A stretch of 64,000 bases of DNA from an uncultured Duncaniella sp. (GTDB lineage Bacteria; Bacteroidota; Bacteroidia; Bacteroidales; Muribaculaceae), in assembly GCA_910584825.1 (NCBI GenBank), contig CAJUCI010000010.1, forward strand, positions 31,548-95,547. The letters are read 5' to 3'. A program made the position numbers and the translations under genes. Positions 27,001 through 34,864 of this stretch are shown piece after piece. The notes under the pieces were generated by a model that was not told the DNA's origin, ran no database searches, and was given only the letters and a program-made list of their open reading frames with translations. Each line of letters starts with the position of its first letter. Positions within the stretch are counted from its first letter, which is position 1.

Positions 27001-27741
27001 CTACTTCTTGTTTGCTCCGCCGATGCCCCGGGCTGTGAGATAGTCCTGCAGTGCAGTCTTATAGCTGTCACCTACGGGGAGCCATGTGTCAGCGTCCATC
27101 ACTACTCGGGCGCGCTCAATGTGCGTCACATGGTTCATGTTCACTATGTATGAGCGGTGAATCTGCAGGAATGACGGCGACAGCCGCTCGCGCACCGATG
27201 CGAATGAACTGAGGGTGAGCAGAGGGGTGGCGTTGCCTTCGACGAATATCTGCAGATACTCCCCATAGCCCTTGATATAGCGGATGTCGGCAAGATTGAC
27301 GCGCACGTATCGGTAATCCACCTTTATGAATATCGAGTCGGGTGGGGTAGTCGTGTCGCGCACGGCTGTGTCGGCATGGATAGCCATGTGACGCTCAAGC
27401 ACCTTGTTGGCCGCACGCTGGAAGTCGGCAAAGCTGTAGGGCTTGAGCAGATAGTCGACAGCCGAATGCCTGTAGCTTTCGACCGCGTATTCCGAATAGG
27501 CTGTGATGAACACTATGAGCGGCGGACGGGTGAGCGAGCTGACCATGTCAAGACCGTTCATGTCGGGCATATTTATGTCGGTGAATATCACGTCGATGTC
27601 ATTTCCGGCCAAAGCCTCAAGTGCATCTACACCGCCGGGATAGGCTCCTGCGAGTTCAAGAAACGGTGTCTTCCCGACATAGCTCTTCATCTTCTCGAGA
27701 GCTATCGGCTCGTCATCTATTATCAGGGTCTTCAGTTTCAT
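27001..27741 (-). CDS. LytTR-type response regulator
   Basis: A 246-residue transcription factor: receiver domain (residues 1-120) with acidic pocket D9-D10, phospho-acceptor D55 (VIFTDINMPD) and the conserved lysine in LLKPYSF, and a LytTR DNA-binding domain (about 140-246) with FLQIHRSYIVNMNHVTHIER. A longer frame reaching 27795 is rejected because MKLKTLIIDDEP at 27741 is the canonical receiver start. It overlaps the kinase gene by 29 bases. The exporter operon directly downstream is the most likely target. Confidence 0.92.
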   Translation of the reverse strand: MKLKTLIIDDEPIALEKMKSYVGKTPFLELAGAYPGGVDALEALAGNDIDVIFTDINMPDMNGLDMVSSLTRPPLIVFITAYSEYAVESYRHSAVDYLLKPYSFADFQRAANKVLERHMAIHADTAVRDTTTPPDSIFIKVDYRYVRVNLADIRYIKGYGEYLQIFVEGNATPLLTLSSFASVRERLSPSFLQIHRSYIVNMNHVTHIERARVVMDADTWLPVGDSYKTALQDYLTARGIGGANKK

Positions 27742-28798
27742 GGGTGGGGATGGTGAGGTTAACGCTGTAGGTCGTGGCTGACGGAGTGATTTCAAGGGTG
27801 TAATTGTCGCCGTAAATGAGTTTGAGCCTCTGCTCCACGTTGCGCAGACCTATGCCGGGGGTGTGGGTCGGGTCGGAGGGGTGGTTGCTGTTGAGGCAGC
27901 AGAACTCGACAGTCGTGTCGGTGACCACCACGCTTATGCTTACGAATGACTGTTCGCGATAGGATATGCCATGCTTGAATGCGTTTTCGATGAACACGAG
28001 GAATATCAGCGGCGGCACCATCGTACCGGCAATCTCAGAATCCGAAGGAAATTCCTTGGTGATTGTCACCTTGCTCTCGGGATACCTCTGCCGCATGACG
28101 CGCAGGTAGTTGTTGAGAAAACCAATCTCGGCACTCAGGCTGATTTTCGGTTGCGAGCTGTCATAGAGCATGTAGCGCATGAGGTGTGACATGTCTATGA
28201 CCATATCCTGTGCCTTGGAGGGGTCAACCTCTATCATCCCGTGAATATTGTTGAGCATATTCATGTAGAAGTGCGGGTTGATTTGTGCCTTCAGATATGT
28301 CAGACGGTTTTCGGCATTGGCTTTCATCAGGCTTTCGCGCTCGAGCCGGTCCTCGAAACGCTGAAACAGCAGGGCTATCGCAAGGTTGGCCCCGATTATC
28401 AGAAGCGAATAAATGAAGTCGAGAAACAGCGGTAGCGGTATGAAATGTCGCGGTCCCGGAGGTATGTGGCGCGGAGGGCGTGCGGCGAATTCGCTCATGA
28501 AATGGATATATTGCCATGTCCATATCAGAGTCAATAGCGCGACTGTGCACAGGAAGTATAGCCCGATTCGGTTTCGGAATAGCAGCCGGGGTATGAGCAG
28601 CCAGTTGTTGACGGCAAACAGCAGGATGAAAGGCACAAGACTGACTGCCATCCTCATCAAGACTTCCGAGGTCAGGGGCGTGAGATTGTCCATGCTTCTG
28701 GCTCTCATGGCTCCGAGCATGAACAGGGCGATAACCATCAGCCACAGGCCGATATATGTCAGCGTCTCGATGTGACGGTTGCGGGTCAGTCTCATCAT
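27713..28798 (-). CDS. LytS-type sensor histidine kinase
   Basis: A 361-residue membrane kinase of the His_kinase (LytS/YehU) family. Four hydrophobic segments lie at about residues 12-30, 50-70, 80-98 and 124-146, followed by the phospho-acceptor motif QINPHFYMNMLNNIHG (H176) and an ATPase domain with PPLIFLVFIENAFKHGI (N box) and GIGLRNVEQRL (G box). There is no separate extracellular sensor domain. ATG 28798 is chosen over a TTG start 36 bases upstream. It pairs with the overlapping LytTR regulator. Confidence 0.9.
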   Translation of the reverse strand: MMRLTRNRHIETLTYIGLWLMVIALFMLGAMRARSMDNLTPLTSEVLMRMAVSLVPFILLFAVNNWLLIPRLLFRNRIGLYFLCTVALLTLIWTWQYIHFMSEFAARPPRHIPPGPRHFIPLPLFLDFIYSLLIIGANLAIALLFQRFEDRLERESLMKANAENRLTYLKAQINPHFYMNMLNNIHGMIEVDPSKAQDMVIDMSHLMRYMLYDSSQPKISLSAEIGFLNNYLRVMRQRYPESKVTITKEFPSDSEIAGTMVPPLIFLVFIENAFKHGISYREQSFVSISVVVTDTTVEFCCLNSNHPSDPTHTPGIGLRNVEQRLKLIYGDNYTLEITPSATTYSVNLTIPTHETEDPDNR

Positions 28799-28885
28799 AA
28801 TGTCAGTTGCATCGTGGAATTTTTCAATATGCAAAGTAAAGAAAACTCCGACAATATCACAACCTTATTAAATGAACTGCCCGAA

Positions 28886-28950
28886 AAATCCGATGAATCG
28901 GCTGTTGGGCCGGGCACTGCGCGATGGGCATGGCAGTGGCCGGGTGCCCA
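28886..28950 (-). terminator. Possible terminator of the folate cyclo-ligase operon
   Basis: A GC-rich imperfect hairpin (core CACTGC/GCAGTG) at 28908-28950 is followed on the minus strand by a small CCGA/TCGG stem and ATTTTT (28886-28900). The structure is irregular, so this is tentative. Confidence 0.35.
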
Positions 28951-28959
28951 CGTGGTAAA

Positions 28960-29520
28960 TCAGTCCTTATACTTGCGTATGACTATGTGATGCGACTCGG
29001 TGATTATGACATCCATCCTCACGTCATGAGGGTCGGCGTCAATCCCCTCGTCGATTAGCTGAAAGTCATAGCCTACGCCAATCTTGGTGGCTTTTGAGCC
29101 TGAGAGAAGACGGTCATAATAACCCTTGCCGCGACCTACGCGGTTGCCTTTGCGGTCAAATGCTACGGCAGGCACCACGATAAGTTCGATGTCGTTGATG
29201 TCGGTGGTGTCATCGCCCGTGGGCTCTTCGATATGAAACGAGCCGAGCGAGAGTCTTGACTCATCATAAGGTAGGATGTCGAGGTTGACGCCGTTGACAC
29301 GCGGCAGATAGAAATGCTTGCGGGGCGACCACCGGCGTATGAATTCGTGGGTCGACAGTTCGTCGGGCAGTGAGTGATACATCAGTATCCTGTCGGCGAG
29401 CATGAAGGCTGCTGTCTGCTCGAGCATGGCGAACACGCTCTGAGCGGCTGTCATCCTGTCGCTGTCATCAAGCATCGTCTTGCGGGCTTTCACCCGGCGT
29501 CGTATGTCATCTTTGTTCAT
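28960..29520 (-). CDS. 5-formyltetrahydrofolate cyclo-ligase
   Basis: Converts 5-formyl-THF to 5,10-methenyl-THF using ATP, recycling folate in the cytoplasm. The 186-residue protein starts MNKDDIRRRVKARKTML and carries the family signature VPAVAFDRKGNRVGRGKGYYDRLL (central GRGKGYYDR binds nucleotide/phosphate), with MYHSLPDELST in the N-terminal half. It lies 15 bases downstream of the S41 protease gene and is probably the last gene of that operon. Confidence 0.93.
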   Translation of the reverse strand: MNKDDIRRRVKARKTMLDDSDRMTAAQSVFAMLEQTAAFMLADRILMYHSLPDELSTHEFIRRWSPRKHFYLPRVNGVNLDILPYDESRLSLGSFHIEEPTGDDTTDINDIELIVVPAVAFDRKGNRVGRGKGYYDRLLSGSKATKIGVGYDFQLIDEGIDADPHDVRMDVIITESHHIVIRKYKD

Positions 29521-29535
29521 TTTGGACTTTCGCGG

Positions 29536-31152
29536 TTATTTGGTGATTGGGAAAACCGTTTTCCCTGCATCCAATGCCTCGAGTGCCGAGATGACTGTGG
29601 GGTCTGAGTCGTTGATTACCTCGTAGTATCCCTGCACTCCATGAATGTTGCGGGCTATCATGGCTTTCAAGGAATTAACAAGCAGGTCACGCGAAATGTT
29701 TATGTAATACCACCGTGGGGCGATGCCGTTTTTCTGAGCGTATGACACGAAGTCCTGCAGCAGGGTGTCGTCATCGGGCAGCAGTGCGAGCAGACTGCGT
29801 CCGTCGGTGCTCTCGCTCAGCCGTTCACGCTCACGGTCGGTGTAGGCGAACGTGTATTTCTGAATGAGTCCGGCATTGACCACATTGATGTAATATGATG
29901 TGATGCCTGTGGTGTCGTTTGCCACGAATATGTCGGGGGTTATGCCGCCGCCGCCATACACGGTGCGTCCGTGGAGGGTGGTGTACTCCATTGACTTGTC
30001 CTGCTTGATGGAGTCGGCACTGTATAGCTCACCGTGTTCGTAGCGGTTCAGTAGTTCGCGCTCATAATCGACCCCGGGAGCATAGGTCTTCTGGATGCAA
30101 CGTCCTGATGGGGTGTAATAGCGGGCTATGGTCAGGCGCAGGGCACTGCTGTCGGGCAGCTCGAGCTGGTTCTGCACAAGTCCCTTGCCGAACGAACGGC
30201 GGCCCACGATGAGTCCGCGGTCGTTGTCCTGCATGGCTCCGGCAAAGATTTCGCTCGCACTGGCCGAAATTTCATCGAGCAGGACGATTACCTCGCTGTC
30301 CTTGAACGAACCTGAGCCGTCGCTGAATGTTGCGTTGTCGCGCGAGGAGTTCTTGCCCTTAATCGACACGATGGGGCTTCCGGCAGGCAGAAACTCGTTG
30401 GCCATCAGTACGGCGTGGTCCATGAATCCGCCACCGTTGCCGCGAAGGTCGATGATGAATTTATCTGCACCGTCGGCCATGAGTGTGACCATCGATGTGA
30501 GGAATTCGCTGTAGGTGGTGGCTCCGAACTTGTTGATTTTCACATATCCGATGCCATTGTCCATCATGTAGGCGGCATCGATTGAGGTCACGGGTATGTC
30601 ATCGCGGGTCACTTCATATGGCAGAAGCTCCTTGGCGGTCGGGCGTTTGATGCCGAGTTTGACGGTTGTGCCTTTGGGACCGCGCAGATGCTTCATCACT
30701 TTGGCGTTGGCCCATGATTGGCCGGCCACGATTGAGTCGTCGATGGTGATGATGCGGTCGCCGGGGAGTATGCCTACCTTCTCTGACGGGCCGCCTGAGA
30801 TTACCTCGAGCACGTTGATGGTGTCGCCAAGCATATTGAAGGATATGCCTATGCCTGAGAATGAGCCTTCAAGCTCTTCGTTTACGCTTTGCAGGTCGGA
30901 GGCGGGGATGTAGACCGAGTGGGGGTCAAGGTGTGACATCAGTCCTGAGAATGACGCTTCGAGTATGCTGTCGGTGTCCACCTCGTCGACATAATTCTTG
31001 TCGATAAGCTCAAGGATGGTGTCGAGTTTGGTGCGCGAGTTCCATCCGTGATGGTTGTTGAATAGAGTTTTGCCTATCCACATGCCGCCGACAAGTGCCA
31101 CGGCCAATGCTAAAGGCATCCAGACGCCTGGGTTTTTAAGGCGATTGTTCAT
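29536..31152 (-). CDS. S41 family carboxy-terminal processing protease (CtpA/Prc type)
   Basis: A 538-residue periplasmic, membrane-anchored protease. It has an N-terminal hydrophobic anchor (about residues 10-28), a PDZ domain (about 95-170, GSFSGIGISF and GILPGDRIITID), and the S41 catalytic core with DLRGNGGG (235-242), the serine nucleophile region SASASEIFAG (296-305) and catalytic lysine K323 in SFGKGLVQ. A C-terminal extension of about 130 residues follows. It probably degrades or trims envelope proteins. It lies between the dCMP deaminase (7-base gap) and cyclo-ligase genes. Confidence 0.93.
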   Translation of the reverse strand: MNNRLKNPGVWMPLALAVALVGGMWIGKTLFNNHHGWNSRTKLDTILELIDKNYVDEVDTDSILEASFSGLMSHLDPHSVYIPASDLQSVNEELEGSFSGIGISFNMLGDTINVLEVISGGPSEKVGILPGDRIITIDDSIVAGQSWANAKVMKHLRGPKGTTVKLGIKRPTAKELLPYEVTRDDIPVTSIDAAYMMDNGIGYVKINKFGATTYSEFLTSMVTLMADGADKFIIDLRGNGGGFMDHAVLMANEFLPAGSPIVSIKGKNSSRDNATFSDGSGSFKDSEVIVLLDEISASASEIFAGAMQDNDRGLIVGRRSFGKGLVQNQLELPDSSALRLTIARYYTPSGRCIQKTYAPGVDYERELLNRYEHGELYSADSIKQDKSMEYTTLHGRTVYGGGGITPDIFVANDTTGITSYYINVVNAGLIQKYTFAYTDRERERLSESTDGRSLLALLPDDDTLLQDFVSYAQKNGIAPRWYYINISRDLLVNSLKAMIARNIHGVQGYYEVINDSDPTVISALEALDAGKTVFPITK

Positions 31153-31159
31153 GAGTGTG

Positions 31160-31591
31160 TCAAAGAGATTCGGAGATGTGTTTACATTCTATGCCGGCGC
31201 GTGTGAGCAGGTCTATGCCGTCGGTGATGCGGTAGAGTTCGTTGAACACCACCCTTGTTATGCCCGACTGTATGATGAGTTTCGCGCAGTCAAGGCAGGG
31301 CGAGGCCGTGATGTAAAGAGTGGCCCCCTCGCTCGAATTATTGGAGCGGGCTACTTTGGTGATGGCATTTGCCTCGGCGTGAAGTACATAGGTCTTGGTG
31401 GTGCCGTTCTCGTCTTCGCATACGTTCTCGAATCCGGCCGGAGTGCCGTTGAACCCGTCGGAGATTATCGTGCGGTCCTTAACCATGAGCGCGCCTACCT
31501 TGCGACGTTCGCAGTAAGAGTTTTCGGCCCATATCCGAGCCATGCGCAGATATCGTTTGTCAAGCAGAGTCTGCTTTCCGGTGTGATCCAT
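31160..31591 (-). CDS. Deoxycytidylate (dCMP) deaminase family protein
   Basis: A 143-residue zinc deaminase with HAEANA (H71, E73) and PCLDC (C99, C102) as zinc ligands and catalytic acid. FNGTPAGFENVCED matches dCMP deaminases (ComEB type) rather than cytidine deaminases. dCMP to dUMP conversion feeds thymidylate synthesis, which fits the nearby folate gene. The promoter box at 31616-31623 gives a leader of about 20 bases. Confidence 0.9.
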   Translation of the reverse strand: MDHTGKQTLLDKRYLRMARIWAENSYCERRKVGALMVKDRTIISDGFNGTPAGFENVCEDENGTTKTYVLHAEANAITKVARSNNSSEGATLYITASPCLDCAKLIIQSGITRVVFNELYRITDGIDLLTRAGIECKHISESL

Positions 31592-31615
31592 AAAGGTTGT
31601 TTCAGATTACGGTTG

Positions 31616-31623
31616 CAAAGGTA
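31616..31623 (-). promoter_or_regulatory. Promoter -7 box for the dCMP deaminase-S41-cyclo-ligase operon
   Basis: Plus-strand CAAAGGTA reads TACCTTTG on the minus strand, 25 bases before the ATG at 31591. Confidence 0.65.
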
Positions 31624-31649
31624 AGCATTTTTTGTCAACCGCTCAACAT

Positions 31650-31676
31650 TTACGCCCCCTGAATTAGAGGGCGTAA
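31650..31676 (-). terminator. Hairpin between peroxiredoxin and dCMP deaminase genes
   Basis: TTACGCCC (31650-31657) pairs with GGGCGTAA (31669-31676) around an 11-base loop. No T-run follows on the minus strand, so it is only a possible end of the peroxiredoxin transcript. Confidence 0.4.
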
Positions 31677-31743
31677 GGGTGGAAAATTACACATTTTCGT
31701 GTTGCTGTGTGCAATCTCGGTTTTTATGGGTTATTGCAGGGTG

Positions 31744-32196
31744 TCAGCCCTTGAGAATCTGAGCGGCGTGCTCCTTGGTCTTGACCTGTTTGGGGGTGAT
31801 GATACGTGTCACCTCACCTTCGGGCGAGATGATGAACGTGGTGCGGAATGTGCCCATATATTTGCGGCCATACATCGATTTCTCGCCCCATACGCCAAAC
31901 TCGGTCACCAGCTTGTGGTCGGTGTCGGTTATGAGGGGGAAGGGGAGGTCGTTTTTGGCAATGAACTTCTTGTGAGAGTCGGCACTGTCAACGCTCACGC
32001 CTATCACCTGATAGCCTGCATCGAGTAGTTCGTGATAATTGTCGCGCAGATTGCATGCCTGGGCCGTGCATCCCGAGGTGGAGTCCTTGGGGTAAAAGTA
32101 GAGTGCGATGGTGCGGCCGGGGTAGTCGCTGCGTTTTACGGGGTTGCCGTTCTGGTCCACGCCCAAAAGGTCGGGGACTTTGGTGCCAATTTCCAT
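31744..32196 (-). CDS. bcp: Thioredoxin-dependent thiol peroxidase (BCP-type peroxiredoxin)
   Basis: A 150-residue peroxiredoxin that reduces hydroperoxides with thioredoxin. The peroxidatic cysteine is C43 in KDSTSGCTAQACNLRD and the resolving cysteine is C48, the atypical 2-Cys arrangement of BCP. VIGVSVDSADSHKKF and TTFIISPEGEV are family segments. It starts 13 bases after the stop of the upstream MptE/GT42-like gene and shares its promoter. Confidence 0.93.
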   Translation of the reverse strand: MEIGTKVPDLLGVDQNGNPVKRSDYPGRTIALYFYPKDSTSGCTAQACNLRDNYHELLDAGYQVIGVSVDSADSHKKFIAKNDLPFPLITDTDHKLVTEFGVWGEKSMYGRKYMGTFRTTFIISPEGEVTRIITPKQVKTKEHAAQILKG

Positions 32197-32209
32197 AATT
32201 ATAATAGTT

Positions 32210-33073
32210 TTATCGGTTGTTTATTCCTTTGATGTCGCGGCGGGGAAAGGCGTCGATGTACGAGCCGGGGGTGGAATTGTAGACATTCACGCCTCGGCCT
32301 GATACATATTTCTGAATTGAGTGATACCCCTTGAATGCGAGATGAAATCCCCACAACAGCTCATGCAGGCGTATCCCTTTCATTAATGTGGCCACACGCT
32401 TGTGCTCCTCCTCGCCGTCAGTGTAGAAATGAGGCTGGATGCTCACCACCGTGTTGTCCTCGTCGACATCAAGAGTCCTGAGCCAGCTGTGGTCTGCTCC
32501 GAGCAGGTATATCTCCTTGTATCCGAGCCATATGCCGGCCATAATCGACGGGATTAGCACATTGCGCGGGCGGGGCAGACCACGCCCCGAGTCGAATGCC
32601 ATGCGCTCAAGCCATCCGAACCCCTCTACGCCTATAGGGTTGAACCGCTCGATGCGTATGTGCGGGTTGGTTATGCCTGTTATACGGGGATTACGTCCCA
32701 CGGGGATGAACAGTGTCATGTCCCAGTCAACCTTCTCATTGAGATTCCTGTAGAGCCGTGGCACGTTGGGGTCGCGAAACGGTTCGGTGAAGAAGTGCGG
32801 GTCCATGAGCAGGTAATACTTGGGGCATATCTCGTTGAATTCCAACGTATTGCCTCCGAAGTTGACGGCGAGCGTGTCGGCGTTGCGCAACAGCTCCATA
32901 TCTTCGGCTATATTCTTGGCAAGAGAGGGACCGTTGGCCAGGATTATCAGCGGCGTTGTCCCACGGTCGGCCCGGGTTATCGTAGCGCGGCGCGACTGCA
33001 GGGCCAGCTTGGCAAGGCTTTTGACCGACTGCCCGGTCTTTGACAGGATTTCTGATATTTTATCGGCGAGCAT
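32210..33073 (-). CDS. Rossmann-like protein of the DUF115/MptE or GT42-sialyltransferase type
   Basis: A 287-residue cytosolic protein of uncertain function. After a helical start (about residues 1-35) comes the nucleotide-binding type motif LIILANGPSLAKN (about 42-54), then TLAVNFGG, YYLLMDPHFF, and later SIMAGIWLGYKEIYLLGADHSW (about 185-206), with HFYTDGEEEH and GVNVYNSTPGS near the end. The NGPSL loop plus the LGYKEIYLLGxDH strand occurs both in DUF115/MptE-like proteins and in GT42 sialyltransferases. Membership of that superfamily is fairly sure; the reaction is not. Its only neighbour in the transcript is bcp. Confidence 0.65.
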   Translation of the reverse strand: MLADKISEILSKTGQSVKSLAKLALQSRRATITRADRGTTPLIILANGPSLAKNIAEDMELLRNADTLAVNFGGNTLEFNEICPKYYLLMDPHFFTEPFRDPNVPRLYRNLNEKVDWDMTLFIPVGRNPRITGITNPHIRIERFNPIGVEGFGWLERMAFDSGRGLPRPRNVLIPSIMAGIWLGYKEIYLLGADHSWLRTLDVDEDNTVVSIQPHFYTDGEEEHKRVATLMKGIRLHELLWGFHLAFKGYHSIQKYVSGRGVNVYNSTPGSYIDAFPRRDIKGINNR

Positions 33074-33094
33074 TTTGTTTGATGACTGTTACTA

Positions 33095-33102
33095 CAAAAT
33101 TA
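33095..33102 (-). promoter_or_regulatory. Promoter -7 box for the MptE/GT42-like gene and bcp
   Basis: Plus-strand CAAAATTA reads TAATTTTG on the minus strand, 22 bases before the ATG. Confidence 0.6.
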
Positions 33103-33170
33103 CCAAGAAACATTATTCCTGCCAAATATTTTTTGCGTATAGTTGCAGCCCCGGCCCTTTGCGATGAAAA

Positions 33171-33219
33171 GATAAGACGGCTGCGCATATGACTCTGCAT
33201 AGTGCGTGACCGTCTTATC
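33171..33219 (-). terminator. Terminator after the glutaminase-like gene
   Basis: GATAAGACGG (33171-33180) pairs perfectly with CCGTCTTATC (33210-33219) around a 29-base loop. On the minus strand the stem is followed by TTTTC. It lies about 70 bases past the stop codon. Confidence 0.6.
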
Positions 33220-33291
33220 ATACCGCTTGTCAGTTGCTGTTGCCGCTTGTTTTTGAGCTGTTATATTGAGGTTGATTGATTATATTTCGCG

Positions 33292-34227
33292 TTATTGTTC
33301 AACTCTGACCCTTGCCGATGCGAATACGTTCAGGCCGAGTGAGTTGACTATCTCTTTCATTGCCAGTGCGGCTTTGCAGGGTATGTAGCCGTGCACCAGC
33401 TCGGGGGCGAATGCCGCAATTGAGCCGAAACCGGGAATCACCGTGAGGAATCCTCCGCCGAAACTCGACATTGCCGGCACGCCGGTGGTCATGAGCCACG
33501 GTCTCTTGATTTTCTTAGGCCCCTTGACTGCCATCATCGCAACGAGGCTCGCTGACAATTTGCCGTCGAACACCACTTCTTTGGTCACGGGATTGATGCC
33601 GTCGGCCGTGATTGTGGCTCCCATTTCGGCAAGCTGACATGTGGTCACAAGCATGGAGTGGAGTTTGGTGGCCACCTCAATGGCTACATTGGCGTCATCA
33701 TACAGTTCGTAGCCGCTTGATGCGAGCATATTCTCGACCCCCTTGTCAAGATTCTCTTTGACCGATGCTCGGTAAAGCGAGTCATCGAGCACGGGCGATG
33801 ACCCCATCAGCCCTATCATGAGATTTGACAGCAATTCCATCTTGCCGTCGGCGTCGCCGATAGGCTGCACGAGACTGGCGAGGCGTATGTTCTTGGCGTG
33901 GATGCCCTTGGGCTTGGTGGAGTTGTCTGACTGATTGGAGCATCCGCATTTGCCCATCTTCTCAGCAAGCTGTGTGGGCGTCATCTGAGTGTAAAGCTGA
34001 AGATACAGCGGTATTCTCATCATTGAGCCTATGGCAAATTGTGAGCTTGTGTCGCCGACATCAAACGCTGTGCCGTCAGAAAGCCGTACGGAAATACCCA
34101 TCTTTCCGGCATTCATGCCTGACACGCGTGTGTCGGGGGTGGCACCCTCGACATTCATCTTCTTGTATTTGTCATAGGCGGTTACCACGGCCGTCCTGAC
34201 ATCCGACATTTTAATAATCCTTTCCAT
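33292..34227 (-). CDS. Glutaminase-fold protein lacking catalytic residues
   Basis: This 311-residue protein follows the serine-dependent glutaminase family (beta-lactamase-like fold) along most of its length: MGISVRLSDGTAFDVGD (43-59), FAIGSMMRIPL (64-74), TTCQLAEMGATI (195-206), GINPVTKEVV, and SSFGGGFLTVIPG (254-266). Aligned by eye, the catalytic SxxK is SMMR (S68, R71), and the regions that hold the active-site asparagines and tyrosine (INAGA, RNxAIA, YFxxC) read IRLAS, LDKGVEN and VATKLH. The protein is therefore unlikely to deaminate glutamine. A cysteine pair CGC (94-96) and an inserted loop (97-112) are extra. There is no signal peptide. Start ATG 34227 or 34209 (MSDVRT). It is monocistronic. 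Confidence 0.75.
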   Translation of the reverse strand: MERIIKMSDVRTAVVTAYDKYKKMNVEGATPDTRVSGMNAGKMGISVRLSDGTAFDVGDTSSQFAIGSMMRIPLYLQLYTQMTPTQLAEKMGKCGCSNQSDNSTKPKGIHAKNIRLASLVQPIGDADGKMELLSNLMIGLMGSSPVLDDSLYRASVKENLDKGVENMLASSGYELYDDANVAIEVATKLHSMLVTTCQLAEMGATITADGINPVTKEVVFDGKLSASLVAMMAVKGPKKIKRPWLMTTGVPAMSSFGGGFLTVIPGFGSIAAFAPELVHGYIPCKAALAMKEIVNSLGLNVFASARVRVEQ

Positions 34228-34414
34228 AATACTGATTCGTTAGTCGCTTAAGTCATTTCACTCAAGTATAACCTCGGCATTAATGGTAAGGTTGCGGGAT
34301 TTAAATCTTATTACTCGAAATTTCAACTTTTTAACCGCCTCGCGCGTTTTAGTGAAAAGTGATTAATCCGTTGGTCATTTTACCCGTAGTCGTTTCATTT
34401 ATTCTGTTACTGTC

Positions 34415-34864
34415 ATGAAAAAGGCCACTAATCTGTTTTTGATTATTATGTTAGGTGTTATCGTAGTGTTGGGCGCATGCACGAGCGATGCTTCAGAGGA
34501 GTTGCCCTCGCCTGTATCGCAGTTTGCCACACAGTATTTTCCCGGGCTGGGGGTGAAGAGCTACAACGAGCTGTCAAACGGCGACTGCATCGTACAGCTA
34601 TCGGGAGGCCCGACATTAAGATTCAACAGCGAAGACCAGTGGATAGAGATTGACGGCAACGGCGCATTGCTGCCGCAGGTGCTGATGTATGACCAGCTGC
34701 CCACCGAACTGTATGATTACCTGCAGGGCACCGAGCAGCAGTCTGACGTGTATGAGGTGAAAAGGGATAAGTATTACTACAAACTGACTATGCAGGACAC
34801 CGTGATAACCTATGACATCGCCACGGGTAAAATCACATATCCCGGAGAATCATCCGCGAAGTAG
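34415..34864 (+). CDS. PepSY-like (DUF2874) lipoprotein
   Basis: A 149-residue secreted lipoprotein with a signal ending LGAC (C22). The mature part is a PepSY-like fold with the pattern FATQYFPGLGVKSYNELSNGDCIVQLSGG and DQWIEIDGNG, as in the putative beta-lactamase-inhibitor-like/DUF2874 proteins common in Bacteroidetes. Here only about one and a half PepSY-like units fit. Function is unknown; envelope stress or peptidase inhibition has been suggested for the fold. The last 15 bases overlap the convergent transporter gene. Confidence 0.75.
   Translation: MKKATNLFLIIMLGVIVVLGACTSDASEELPSPVSQFATQYFPGLGVKSYNELSNGDCIVQLSGGPTLRFNSEDQWIEIDGNGALLPQVLMYDQLPTELYDYLQGTEQQSDVYEVKRDKYYYKLTMQDTVITYDIATGKITYPGESSAK

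Noticed and set aside
27742..27795. Longer N-terminus for the LytTR regulator
   Set aside because: The added 18 residues are proline/serine-rich and precede the canonical receiver start MKLKTLIIDD.
28772..28990. 72-codon plus-strand frame between the kinase and cyclo-ligase genes
   Set aside because: It spans the probable promoter and terminator region, has mixed composition and no recognisable pattern.
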